Source: Adhaeribacter arboris
GTDB taxonomy: Bacteria > Bacteroidota > Bacteroidia > Cytophagales > Hymenobacteraceae
NCBI RefSeq assembly: GCF_003023845.1
Contig: NZ_PYFT01000001.1
Span: 2,480,001 to 2,544,000 of the forward strand
Reading direction: 5' to 3'
Length of the DNA: 64,000 nucleotides
Shown: in pieces, positions 52,110 through 60,724 of the stretch
How positions within the stretch are numbered: the stretch's first letter is position 1
How the letters are laid out: each line of letters opens with the position of its first letter
Position numbers and translations under genes: made by a program
Notes under the pieces: model-generated
What the model was told of the DNA's origin: nothing
Database searches by the model: none
What the model saw: the letters and a program-made list of their open reading frames with translations, nothing else

Positions 52110-53303
52110 ATGAATCCGCAAAAACCCGATTTAACCGATATTAAAGCCCTTTCCATCGTTAAAATTTTGAGTTCGATAAACATATTTCCCCAGTTTAAAT
52201 CCGGAGGGGAGCAATACTATATTTCTCCTATCCGGAACCCGGAAAAAACGCCCAGCTTTACGGTCAATGAAAGAAAAAACTGCTGGTTTGACCATGGTTT
52301 TGAGGGCGGTGGTGTAGGAGGAGACGTGATTGATCTGGTAAGCCGGCTCTACGAGATAGAGTTTCCGGTAGCTGTGGAATTCCTGCAGCAGGCCATCCAT
52401 AATCCCGCACTACTCGGCTCCAAACTAACAAAAGTCGCGGCCGTGGCGCCGGCTGAACGAGAATACAAAAGCACTCTTACTTTACTGCAGGCCGGACCAG
52501 TCGAACATGCCATCCTTCTGAAATACCTCCGGAGCCGAGCCATTAACCTGGATCTACTCTCCGGTTGCTCCGATCTCTTGCACCAGGTATACTACCAGCT
52601 GGCCGGCAAAAATAAAATTTACTATGGCCTTGGCTTTAAAAATAATGCCGGTGGCTACGAGGTGCGCACGTACAATTTTCAAAGCTTCATCGGCTCGAAA
52701 AAGGATGTCACTTTTCTCAAAGGATCCTGGCCAGGGTTAGCGGTATTTGAAGGCTTTATGGATTATTTATCGGCTTTGACTTATTGGAAAACTACCTCGT
52801 TAAAGTACGATATCCTTATTTTAAATTCCACCCGGATGTTGAAGGCTGCTTTACCAATTATACTCTCCCAGCCTCATGTATATTCCTTCCTGGATAATGA
52901 CCAGTCCGGCCTTCAAGCCACCGAATTTATTAAAGAAAAATGCCAGGAAAATGAAATTGGTTTTACCAACCACAGTGAGATTTATAAAGGATACAAAGAT
53001 TTTAATGATTTACTGACCAATTCTGCACCGCCAAGACCGCTACCTGGAACCTCCAAGGATACTGTAAGTGAAATCAGCAAAAATAGCAAATGGTGGCTAT
53101 GGGTTATTTTCCGGGAAATGCAGTTTACCAAAGATGGCGTCGGCTTTACCAAATTCACCTGGTTTTCCTTTAACAGTGATGCATCCGGCTATCAGGCTCT
53201 GCTCCAGTTCAGGCAGAGCCTGGAGAGTAAAATTAAATATTACCGGCTTTGTGAACGCACTAAAGGTCGGGACTTTAAAATTTTAGAAGAGGGCCACGTG
53301 TAA
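52110..53303 (+). CDS. Phage-type DNA primase with toprim domain, cysteine-poor zinc region
   Basis: 397 residues from ATG 52110 (an earlier ATG at 52038 would add 24 residues from the GC-rich leader). The N-terminal region follows the CHC2 zinc-ribbon pattern (ISPIRNPEKTPSFTVNERKNCWFDHGFEGGGVGGDVIDLV), but the metal-binding Cys/His residues are largely missing. The toprim domain has the catalytic Glu in LAVFEGFMDYLSAL and the acidic pair in YSFLDNDQSGLQATEFI. It should make RNA primers at the fork. It lies directly downstream of the candidate origin and its stop overlaps the next start (TAATG). Confidence 0.8.
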   Translation: MNPQKPDLTDIKALSIVKILSSINIFPQFKSGGEQYYISPIRNPEKTPSFTVNERKNCWFDHGFEGGGVGGDVIDLVSRLYEIEFPVAVEFLQQAIHNPALLGSKLTKVAAVAPAEREYKSTLTLLQAGPVEHAILLKYLRSRAINLDLLSGCSDLLHQVYYQLAGKNKIYYGLGFKNNAGGYEVRTYNFQSFIGSKKDVTFLKGSWPGLAVFEGFMDYLSALTYWKTTSLKYDILILNSTRMLKAALPIILSQPHVYSFLDNDQSGLQATEFIKEKCQENEIGFTNHSEIYKGYKDFNDLLTNSAPPRPLPGTSKDTVSEISKNSKWWLWVIFREMQFTKDGVGFTKFTWFSFNSDASGYQALLQFRQSLESKIKYYRLCERTKGRDFKILEEGHV

Positions 53304-53662
53304 TGTTAGCAGTAAGGGAAAAAATAGTAATCAGTAAACTGGGGGCTCGCGCCTTAGTGCTAGCTATTGATAGTTGGATTGATGATAATTTCGTCTTAGA
53401 TGCGGAAAGTTTCGCCGGCCGGGTAAGCGTGGAGCAGGTTCTAAGCATAAACCATTTGTGGAGGTTGAAAAGCCGGCTGCTGTTGGCCTGTCACACTTGT
53501 AACCGACGCAAGAAACTTGAATTTTCTTTTGCCTTTTCGCTTGAAGAGATCCTGGCCATTCGGGTTTGCATTTGTTACGAAGGTAGCGACGGCCTGCTGC
53601 TCCAGCTCTTGGGCCAGGTTCAGCAAAAGAGCTTGAATTATGACCACATTATTGAATTTTAA
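53303..53662 (+). CDS. Hypothetical prophage protein
   Basis: 119 residues; ATG overlaps the primase stop, so translationally coupled. RLKSRLLLACHTCNRRKKLEFSFAFS contains a CxxC pair next to basic residues; the rest is helical. No family recognised; a primase-associated role is suggested only by position. Confidence 0.52.
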   Translation: MLAVREKIVISKLGARALVLAIDSWIDDNFVLDAESFAGRVSVEQVLSINHLWRLKSRLLLACHTCNRRKKLEFSFAFSLEEILAIRVCICYEGSDGLLLQLLGQVQQKSLNYDHIIEF

Positions 53663-53671
53663 ACAACTTTG

Positions 53672-53998
53672 ATGAAAACAGCAGAAGAAGTACTCAATAA
53701 ATACACCACAACTTTATCAGATGGTACAAAGGTCTGTCCTCATGAATCCAGGCTTAAAGCAATGGAAGAATATGCTGATCAATGGAAGCCACTACCCTCT
53801 CTTTCCATAATGTTCGATGGCGAATATTCTGAACAATATAACGCGTTGCAAACAGCCTTATTCTATGCCGCAGAGGGTGAGGAGAATGTTTACACTTACT
53901 TAAACACTACTCCCAAAACCAGTCTAGTTGTAGAACTAATACAGGCGCTACATCATATAGGCTATTCTATTAGCAAATTTATTCCTAATGAAAACTAG
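53672..53998 (+). CDS. Hypothetical prophage protein
   Basis: 108 residues from ATG 53672. AT-rich and acidic, with TAEEVLNKYTTTLSDGTKVCPHESRLKAMEEYADQWKPL at the N-terminus. No recognised domain. Its last base precedes the start of the next small gene. Confidence 0.5.
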   Translation: MKTAEEVLNKYTTTLSDGTKVCPHESRLKAMEEYADQWKPLPSLSIMFDGEYSEQYNALQTALFYAAEGEENVYTYLNTTPKTSLVVELIQALHHIGYSISKFIPNEN

Positions 53999-54136
53999 AT
54001 GAAACTAACTGAATTTTTAAAAGATCTATTAAACAGTTTTCGCATGATAGCAGCTGCCATTATTTTCATTAGTATCATAATCCTTTTAATTTCTTCTTTC
54101 ATAATCGGAGTAGTACAAATTATTAAAGAACTATAA
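53999..54136 (+). CDS. Small membrane protein of 45 residues
   Basis: Starts immediately after the previous stop codon (gap 0). Residues 15-40 (RMIAAAIIFISIIILLISSFIIGVV without polar breaks) form one transmembrane helix with an amphipathic start. Short, so easily missed. Could be a holin-like or host-targeting peptide; only the membrane nature is seen. Confidence 0.48.
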   Translation: MKLTEFLKDLLNSFRMIAAAIIFISIIILLISSFIIGVVQIIKEL

Positions 54137-54145
54137 ACTACAACT

Positions 54146-54352
54146 ATGGCTCAATATATTTTAAATGTTGATCAGAAAACTTCAATCGCTATTCAAAAGC
54201 AACTGGGCCTTAACCTTTCTTTTCAGCGAGTAGAACTTATATCCATTGTACCCAAAAACGGCTGTATGGATGTAGTTGTGGCAACTGACGACCCCACAAA
54301 TCTATTTACCTTAGGTTTTTTCGTTGGTGGAAGAATTGTAGCTGGTCTTTAA
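54146..54352 (+). CDS. Hypothetical small prophage protein
   Basis: 68 residues: YILNVDQKTSIAIQKQLGL, then a beta-rich end with NGCMDVVVATDDPTNLFTLGFFVGGRI. No family recognised; same strand and spacing as the neighbours. Confidence 0.5.
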   Translation: MAQYILNVDQKTSIAIQKQLGLNLSFQRVELISIVPKNGCMDVVVATDDPTNLFTLGFFVGGRIVAGL

Positions 54353-54459
54353 TTTTAGGGTATTTAATTAAAATAGTAGATGTTGAATTTTTAGAGAGCA
54401 AACGTCCTTTATACAGCACCTGGTCTGGCGTAATTTTAGTATATTCAAGACCAGGATAT

Positions 54460-54939
54460 ATGCAGATCACACCTACGGCTCAGGTTACAGTACCTGTTAA
54501 TAAAGAAGTAAAAAAGAAAGAAAAGAATATTACCTTACACTTACCGGTAAAATCTTATGTTCAAAAGTACCTGGTCAAACGTTACGGCAGTTTATACATC
54601 ATTAGCAAGCGGGATGCTATTGGCATTGTGTTGTTTCAAATGCTGCGCCGGCCATCCACGGAGAGCCGGGCTACCCAACGCCTGAAACAATATACCGCTA
54701 CTTACCCCATCGAGGTTTCTCCCAAAAATTTCTGGAAGCGGGGTTGCCGCAACCTGGATGATTCCCTTACCATCGAGTGGCATAAACTGGTAGAAGACTT
54801 AATTTACCAGGAATACTGCAGCTATATTGAGAATATGGAAGCGCACGGCGTTGAGCAACGTTATGCCATTGAAGCCTTTATGGCCAAGTATAATTTTGAT
54901 GAGACGGATATAAAATTCGAAACCATTAAGAAAGCTTAA
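54460..54939 (+). CDS. Hypothetical basic prophage protein
   Basis: 159 residues, basic N-terminus (VNKEVKKKEKNITLHLPVKSYVQKYLVKRYG), then helical. No recognised domain; the basic start and position at the end of the early run suggest a DNA-binding late regulator, but this is inference only. Confidence 0.5.
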   Translation: MQITPTAQVTVPVNKEVKKKEKNITLHLPVKSYVQKYLVKRYGSLYIISKRDAIGIVLFQMLRRPSTESRATQRLKQYTATYPIEVSPKNFWKRGCRNLDDSLTIEWHKLVEDLIYQEYCSYIENMEAHGVEQRYAIEAFMAKYNFDETDIKFETIKKA

Positions 54940-55005
54940 CAGCGCTACCGTAATGAACAAACGGAACAGGGAATAGTACCAATCAAAGTAGTAGAAATAT
55001 TACCG

Positions 55006-55013
55006 TACCTTTG
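55006..55013 (+). promoter_or_regulatory. Candidate Bacteroidota promoter box (TACCTTTG)
   Basis: An exact match to the -7 consensus TAnnTTTG in the 340-bp gap between early and structural genes. No clear -33 TTG at the right distance. Confidence 0.35.
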
Positions 55014-55122
55014 CGCCCTTAATTTGCTCGGCTCACGTAAAAAAATAAAAAAGGTTGTAAAATCGGCCGCTTAATGGTTCCGCAAATGTCCCGTAAAAAG
55101 ACTACTTTTTGAAGAGGGTTTT

Positions 55123-55155
55123 AAAGCTAGCTTTCCGCTAGCTTTTCTTTTTTTG
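55123..55155 (+). terminator. Terminator between early and structural modules
   Basis: AAAGCTAGC (55123-55131) pairs exactly with GCTAGCTTT (55137-55145), followed by a T-rich tail. It closes the early/replication transcript. The rest of the 54940-55279 gap shows only the two promoter-like boxes. Confidence 0.82.
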
Positions 55156-55254
55156 ATTTGCACTTACGAAAGCTATTAGATAATTGTTGCCGGCTAAACC
55201 CTTTCTTTGGAAATAGCCTTATTTCTCGTCCTATCTAACGCCTTACTCCCCAAT

Positions 55255-55262
55255 TACCTTTG
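55255..55262 (+). promoter_or_regulatory. Candidate late promoter (TACCTTTG) before the structural genes
   Basis: TAnnTTTG match 18 bases before the ATG of the first structural gene and downstream of the early terminator, the right place for a late promoter. Confidence 0.45.
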
Positions 55263-55279
55263 TTTGGAGTAATGTCAGC

Positions 55280-55918
55280 ATGAAAAACATTGAGCAGATT
55301 GCGGAAGATAACCTGGGCGGCCTGGCGGTGTGTTTCTACACCGACTGGGACAATATTGATTTTACCCAGTTTCCTAAACGCCAGGGTTTGCGCCTGATCG
55401 GCGATATCGTGCTCAAACCCGGCGCTACCTGGGGCATGCTGGTTTTTACCGCTAAAACAGCCGGCTACTCCCAGCCCACGAAGCAAGACCGGCGCGGCAC
55501 CATTTATCCGCACGAGATCAAAGGTTTCCTGCCCCGCGAAACGCCGGAGTTAGCGGAAACCTTGTTCGAAATGAACACGCAGCGCCGCTACCTGGTGCTG
55601 CACCGGGACCATAATGGTTTTATGCGCCTCTCCGGAGGGCCCGAGTACGGGTTAAAGTTTGAAAGTAAATTTTCCACCCAGGACTCACCCGATGGCCGCA
55701 ATGGATCCACGGTCAGCTTAAAAGCCGAGAGCTTACTGCCGGCATTGTTTTACTCCGGCGCCTTGACGGTGACAGATCAAGTCCTGGATCCTACTTCGGA
55801 ACCATCCGGCTTTGTGCGCTTTGAAAAAGGCAACGGGGAGCTAATCGCCCTGGTACCCGCGGGTGGCCGCTTCCAGATTCTTTCGGGCTTTAGTTACGGT
55901 TTTAGAATTTTATCATGA
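55280..55918 (+). CDS. Hypothetical phage structural protein (tail-associated by position)
   Basis: 212 residues. NLGGLAVCFYTDWDNIDFTQFPKRQGLRLIGDIVLKPGATWGMLVFTAKTAGYSQPTKQDRRGTIYPHEIKG is beta-rich and opens the late region. No family recognised. Overlaps the next gene by 4 bp (ATGA), so translation is coupled to a fibre-type protein. Confidence 0.58.
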   Translation: MKNIEQIAEDNLGGLAVCFYTDWDNIDFTQFPKRQGLRLIGDIVLKPGATWGMLVFTAKTAGYSQPTKQDRRGTIYPHEIKGFLPRETPELAETLFEMNTQRRYLVLHRDHNGFMRLSGGPEYGLKFESKFSTQDSPDGRNGSTVSLKAESLLPALFYSGALTVTDQVLDPTSEPSGFVRFEKGNGELIALVPAGGRFQILSGFSYGFRILS

Positions 55919-57252
55919 CACAATTCGCAACTAATAATGAATGGGCATTAAAATGGATTCCTCGCTTTAAACCCAATACAAACGGGGAAATAGAAGAAGT
56001 AGACCTGCAGGAATTTACGCAAGATGCGGCCGATACTTTCGTCAATAAAAACGATCCGACTACCGGTGGTGGGCAATCTTTAGCGTTGTATACCGAATCC
56101 TTTAGCTTTACTGCTTTCCTATCACTGAGGTACACCCCGGTAGCCGTACCCCCTTACTCGGCCAATGGTATCTTCAAAATCCGGGTATTTACTTCCGAAG
56201 GCATGTACCGGCCGGTTTATGCGCTGAACGGTAAAAAAATTACGATTTCTTCGCCGGCTACCTGGCTCAAGGCAGAAGTAGATTATTGGGTCGGCGCTAG
56301 TACTCCTGGGACCGGAGGAGACATTTTTTATGGCATTCCCGAATATGATCCCAATACTCCTTATCAGTACGGCGTAGAGCCTAAGATTTTGCAAGCCGTG
56401 GTAGATGGTAACCGCAGCCTTGTCACGCTTAAAAATACGCCTAACACCCAGGATTTGGAAACTCGCCTGGCTCCCAGCCTGGCACCGAATAGCCAGTGGC
56501 GCGTGGAGCAAATCGGGGTAAACGGTAATTTAACAGCTATTGAAATTCGGAATTCGCTACAAACTTTAACGGGTGATGATCGGTTGGATGCTTCCGCAAT
56601 CAAGAATTTACCCGGCACAAACTTAGAATACTCCGATTACGATGGCGAAATAACGGGCTTTAATAATATTCGAAATGGCATAACTCAAGAAGAAGGCACG
56701 GGTGAAATGTCTACTTTGCGCCAAAGGCTTATACAGACCGAGGAGGGAGATGTTACCACGCATCATGTAGGCGGCGGCGCCCTTATTACCCGTACTAGCC
56801 CGGAAAAAGCGACTGTTATCCTGGAAACAGAAATTGATGATTTAGTGAACGGCACCGGATCCCAGGTCAAAATCCAGCTAGGTTCCAGCCTGCCTAGCCA
56901 CCCGATCCCAGATTTTCCGATCGGTAACGGCTTACGTTTTCTGGTGCGGGATGCTAGCTCGGGTCAGGAATCCAATATGGAAATCCGGCTGGATGGCTTG
57001 TATTTGAATAATGAAAGTATAAAAACCTCTTCCTCCCAAGTGTGGAATGAAACCCCTATCGGTAATATTAATGGCAGTAACGCTTTATTCCATTCCGCTT
57101 ACCCCTTTAACCCCTCCAAATTTAAATTATATGTGAATGGCTTATTACAGAAAATAGTAACTGACTATCAGTTATTCAACAACCAGGATATTCAACTAAC
57201 CTTTTCACCCCAAACAGGAGAAGATTTAAAAATTAATTACGAGAAATTATAA
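55915..57252 (+). CDS. Tail-fibre/baseplate-type protein
   Basis: 445 residues, mostly beta-rich and low in cysteine. The C-terminus (ETPIGNINGSNALFHSAYPFNPSKFKLYVNGLLQKIVTDYQLFNN...GEDLKINYEKL) is a phage-tail module also present at the end of the next gene. Mid-region NLPGTNLEYSDYDGEI and the repetitive Asn/Gly composition fit a receptor-binding or fibre subunit. Function by composition and position only. Confidence 0.66.
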   Translation: MTQFATNNEWALKWIPRFKPNTNGEIEEVDLQEFTQDAADTFVNKNDPTTGGGQSLALYTESFSFTAFLSLRYTPVAVPPYSANGIFKIRVFTSEGMYRPVYALNGKKITISSPATWLKAEVDYWVGASTPGTGGDIFYGIPEYDPNTPYQYGVEPKILQAVVDGNRSLVTLKNTPNTQDLETRLAPSLAPNSQWRVEQIGVNGNLTAIEIRNSLQTLTGDDRLDASAIKNLPGTNLEYSDYDGEITGFNNIRNGITQEEGTGEMSTLRQRLIQTEEGDVTTHHVGGGALITRTSPEKATVILETEIDDLVNGTGSQVKIQLGSSLPSHPIPDFPIGNGLRFLVRDASSGQESNMEIRLDGLYLNNESIKTSSSQVWNETPIGNINGSNALFHSAYPFNPSKFKLYVNGLLQKIVTDYQLFNNQDIQLTFSPQTGEDLKINYEKL

Positions 57253-57254
57253 TT

Positions 57255-58067
57255 ATGGGAATTAGAACTAGACAAATCGAAGATGGGCAGATAACCGCCC
57301 CAAAAATTGCGGCCGGGGCCAATATTGAAACCAGTAAGTTAGCCGACGGAACCGAATTCTTTAAACGCGACGGTTCGGTGCTAGCTACCGGTACCCACGA
57401 CATGAATAATAACAAAATTCAGAACGTGGGTACGCCTACTAATACCGGGGATGCGACGAATAAAACGTACGTGGACAGCTTGATTGCCGGACTGAGTTCG
57501 GCTTACAAGTACCGCAACGTGCGAGCCGCCACCACGGGCAACGTGAACATCAGTAATCCGGGTACCGCTGTTTTTGACACCGTTACGATGGCGGTAGACG
57601 AACTTCTGCTGGTCTGGCAGAATACAACCCAGAGTCAGAACGGTATTTATTTATTTAAGGGTTCTGCCGTGCCTTTGGTACGAGCCCCCAATTCAGACGC
57701 CTGGAACGAATTTCCTGGCTCTCTGGTATCCGTCAATGAGGGTGCGGTACACGGGGACTCCCGGTTCTTTTCGCCGGTTAACGACGGCGGCACCTTGGGT
57801 ACGACCGCTATCACCTACACCAAAGATCCGACCAGCGGCCTGACTGCAGCCAACATGGTGGACCGGGAAACGCCTTCCGGTTCCATTAATGGCTCCAACA
57901 CCGCTTTTACGTTAGCCAATACCCCCGTATCCGGTTCGGAGCACGTGTACCTGAACGGTATTTTGCAGTTGCCAGGGGGTATCGATTACACTATTTCAGG
58001 TACGAGTATTACCATGGCGACGGCCCCTTTAAGCGGGGAATGGCTGCGCGTTAGTTACCGGAAATAA
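57255..58067 (+). CDS. Phage tail-fibre protein
   Basis: 270 residues. IRTRQIEDGQITAPKIAAGANIETSKLADGTEFFKRDGSV and NNKIQNVGTPTNTGDATNKTYVDSLIAGL are tail-fibre repeat signatures. The C-terminus ETPSGSINGSNTAFTLANTPVSGSEHVYLNGILQLPGGIDYTISG is the same module as in the previous gene. It starts 2 bp after it and overlaps the next by 1 bp. Confidence 0.77.
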   Translation: MGIRTRQIEDGQITAPKIAAGANIETSKLADGTEFFKRDGSVLATGTHDMNNNKIQNVGTPTNTGDATNKTYVDSLIAGLSSAYKYRNVRAATTGNVNISNPGTAVFDTVTMAVDELLLVWQNTTQSQNGIYLFKGSAVPLVRAPNSDAWNEFPGSLVSVNEGAVHGDSRFFSPVNDGGTLGTTAITYTKDPTSGLTAANMVDRETPSGSINGSNTAFTLANTPVSGSEHVYLNGILQLPGGIDYTISGTSITMATAPLSGEWLRVSYRK

Positions 58068-58393
58068 TGCCGAGCAAAGCCGCTTACCGGCAGTTGTTTG
58101 GGAAAGCAGCGCCGGCTCCCACTACTTTAACGACGAACACCAGTCAAACCATTGACCACGCGAATACCAGTGTAGCTACTGTTAGTAATAGCAGTAACGT
58201 AACCTACACTTTCAGTAACCCGGAATTTCTATGGACGGCTACTATTTTAGCTTCTGGAGCAGGTATACCGACTATTTCCGGTTCCACTTTAATCGGAGAT
58301 GGAGAATACGATCCGGCGAGGAATAACCGCATTGATATTGAGTGCTTAAATCCAACCGGTCCGGTTTACCACCATACCATAATTAATTATTGA
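58067..58393 (+). CDS. Small Ser/Thr-rich phage structural protein
   Basis: 108 residues, beta-rich and Ser/Thr/Asn-rich (TTNTSQTIDHANTSVATVSNSSNVTYTFSNPEF). No catalytic motif. Between the fibre protein (1-bp overlap) and the LamG-like gene (3-bp gap), so part of the same appendage. Confidence 0.55.
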   Translation: MPSKAAYRQLFGKAAPAPTTLTTNTSQTIDHANTSVATVSNSSNVTYTFSNPEFLWTATILASGAGIPTISGSTLIGDGEYDPARNNRIDIECLNPTGPVYHHTIINY

Positions 58394-58396
58394 TAC

Positions 58397-59110
58397 ATGC
58401 ACTTAGGTATTCTCGGTCAAACGAACCAGATCTTGCGCCGTTACATGCAGGCGGACGGAGTGTCGCAAATGATGCAGGTCAATCATTCGGCTTTATGGGC
58501 GGGTTATACCGGCGATTACACAGCAACCGGCTGGATTTGGATTGATCCGAATGATCCCCTTACTTCTGGCGGCACCATTCTGGAAAAAGGCACCACGAAT
58601 AATTATTTTACTATCACCAAAGGCTCCTCCGGCGCTTTCCTCCAGATGGGCACCTCAAACGTAACGGCTAACCGCCTAACTACCACAGCTATCACCAAAG
58701 GTGTCTGGACTCCCTTTGGATTCAGCGCCAAGCTACAAGCCGGTGGATCGGCGATGGATTTAAACGGTTACCTGGGCAATAGTTTTCACTCCAAGACAGG
58801 AGTAGCTTTACCCGTAGCCAATACCGCTAACTGGTTTGCGGGAGCTCGGAACAGTACGACGAAGAACCCTTTTTACGGAAAACTCGCAGTAATCCGGCAA
58901 TACCAACGTTCCATGACCGTCAGCGAACTCGAAAAATCCAGGTACTACCGTTATTCTGATAACCTGGTAGCCGAGTATTTATGGCTAGAACAAACCGGCA
59001 CCACGGTAGAAGATACCAGCAATAATAATAACCCCGGCACCATGCTTTTCAGTGCACAATGGGGAAAAGAATTTGTGACCAAACCACAGCGTTTATACCA
59101 AGCCGCTTAA
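58397..59110 (+). CDS. LamG/concanavalin-like phage tail protein
   Basis: 237 residues. WIWIDPNDPLTSGGTILEKG, WTPFGFSAKLQAGG and FYGKLAVIRQYQRSMTVSELEKSRYYRY are the features of LamG-like lectin domains found in phage receptor-binding proteins, which could bind sugars on the host surface. Coupled to the preceding structural gene. Confidence 0.72.
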   Translation: MHLGILGQTNQILRRYMQADGVSQMMQVNHSALWAGYTGDYTATGWIWIDPNDPLTSGGTILEKGTTNNYFTITKGSSGAFLQMGTSNVTANRLTTTAITKGVWTPFGFSAKLQAGGSAMDLNGYLGNSFHSKTGVALPVANTANWFAGARNSTTKNPFYGKLAVIRQYQRSMTVSELEKSRYYRYSDNLVAEYLWLEQTGTTVEDTSNNNNPGTMLFSAQWGKEFVTKPQRLYQAA

Positions 59111-59143
59111 AATTGACCCCTTTAACTTTTAATTGATCCACCC

Positions 59144-60721
59144 GTGCAACTACCGGAAACACCCCAAGCGGAACTGCTCTTTGCTTTCCCTTCGCTTACG
59201 CAAGTTAATCAGGCGAAAACTTTGGCTGAGAACGCGAGAGTTGCCGCTGAAACCGCTGAGGCTAATGCCGAGACGGCCGAAACAAATGCAGAAGCGGCTG
59301 CTACTAATGCTAACTCATCGGCCACGGCAGCAGCTAATTCGGCTACAACCGCTACCACCAAGGCTTCCGAAGCAGCTACCTCTGCTACATCGGCCAGTGG
59401 GGCTGCTTCTACGGCTACGACAAAAGCTTCGGAGGCTTCTACTTCTGCCACTACCGCTGGCAATGCGGCGAGTACTTCTACCACCAAGGCATCAGAAGCA
59501 GCTACCTCAGCCAGCAATGCCGCTAATTCGGCCACCGCAGCTAGTACCTCGGCTAGTACTGCTACCACCAAAGCTTCCGAGGCAGCCAGCTCTGCTACTG
59601 CGGCTAGCACTTCTGCTTCGAATGCTAGTACATCAGCCACAACAGCTACTACTAAGGCTTCAGAAGCTTCTACTTCGGCTACCAATGCAGCTGGCTCGGC
59701 AACTACGGCTGGTACTGCCGCTACCAATGCGGCCAGCTCCGCGACTGCGGCCGGCAATGCGAAGACCAGTGCGGAAACAGCTGCCACCAATGCTAATAAC
59801 TCTGCTACAGCAGCAGGCACCGCGAAGACAGCTGCGGAAACTGCCAAGACTGCGGCCGAAACAGCAGCATCAGGAATTAGCACCGATCTTACCTCCCTGG
59901 CAGAGGGAATTGCCAGTGTTAATCAACGAATAACTGATTTACCGGCAACCACTAAAACTAACTTAGGTTTGGATCAATTGGATAATACTTCCGACTTAAA
60001 CAAACCAATTTCCACCGCCACTAAAACCGAGCTGGACAAAAAGCAAGATGCCGTTGTTTCCAACTTCCTGGATCTACCGGCTCCCGTGGCGAACGTCATT
60101 ACTTTGGTTTACGATCCGTTAAAGCCGTACGGCTACGTCGAATTAAACGGTAATAATCTAACGATTCAGTTAGATGACTTAGAAGAAGGCGAACCTGGAG
60201 TAGGCATTAAAGTTAAAAAAGTGGTTGGAACGGAAGCGGTAACTTTTAAAAACGGCACCACGACCATTGCTCCCCCCGCTACGCCTACTCCTTCCACCGG
60301 AGCTAATTCCTGGGATTTATGGTTTGTGGAAAAATTTAAAAGTTTATTTTTCATTGATTTAAAGCCTTTCGGCACCCCAACTCCGCCACCGGCACCCGTA
60401 ACCAAATTACCCAATGTAACTGGCTTTGGCCTGCAGCAAACCGGGCCGCACCAGGTCACTATTTCCTATAACAATTACGCTACCTCCTCGGGTATCTCCG
60501 GTTGTACGCTTCAAATTATCCGGCCTACTTCGGCTACGGGAACGGCCCCCACGGTGGATTCTTCCACCAACCTGGCTAATCCGAAAGTGGATAATGGTCC
60601 GGTGGTAGGTAACGCCAACGCGACTTTGGATACCGGTAAAACTTACATCTACCGCATGCGAGCCACCAAGAGTGGCTATACCAGTTCGGACTGGGTTACG
60701 CAAAGCATAACCATTATTTAA
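59144..60721 (+). CDS. Long alanine-rich coiled-coil tail fibre
   Basis: 525 residues from a GTG start at 59144. Residues about 20-245 are Ala/Thr/Ser-rich heptads, with the word TTKASEA recurring at spacings of 21, 21, 28 and 28 residues, all multiples of seven, as in trimeric fibre coiled coils. Then a helical neck (SLAEGIASVNQRITDLPATTKTNLGLDQLDNTSDL), a beta domain and a C-terminal Fn3-like domain (KLPNVTGFGLQQTGPHQVTISYNNYATSS). Two other frames are open here only because of the skewed codon composition. Confidence 0.8.
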   Translation: MQLPETPQAELLFAFPSLTQVNQAKTLAENARVAAETAEANAETAETNAEAAATNANSSATAAANSATTATTKASEAATSATSASGAASTATTKASEASTSATTAGNAASTSTTKASEAATSASNAANSATAASTSASTATTKASEAASSATAASTSASNASTSATTATTKASEASTSATNAAGSATTAGTAATNAASSATAAGNAKTSAETAATNANNSATAAGTAKTAAETAKTAAETAASGISTDLTSLAEGIASVNQRITDLPATTKTNLGLDQLDNTSDLNKPISTATKTELDKKQDAVVSNFLDLPAPVANVITLVYDPLKPYGYVELNGNNLTIQLDDLEEGEPGVGIKVKKVVGTEAVTFKNGTTTIAPPATPTPSTGANSWDLWFVEKFKSLFFIDLKPFGTPTPPPAPVTKLPNVTGFGLQQTGPHQVTISYNNYATSSGISGCTLQIIRPTSATGTAPTVDSSTNLANPKVDNGPVVGNANATLDTGKTYIYRMRATKSGYTSSDWVTQSITII

Positions 60722-60724
60722 TTT

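Noticed and set aside
59133-59933. A 266-codon frame and a minus-strand 224-codon frame over the fibre gene
   Set aside because: Both arise from the repetitive GCT/ACT codon composition of the coiled-coil gene; the products are arginine/leucine or alanine/valine low complexity without start signals.
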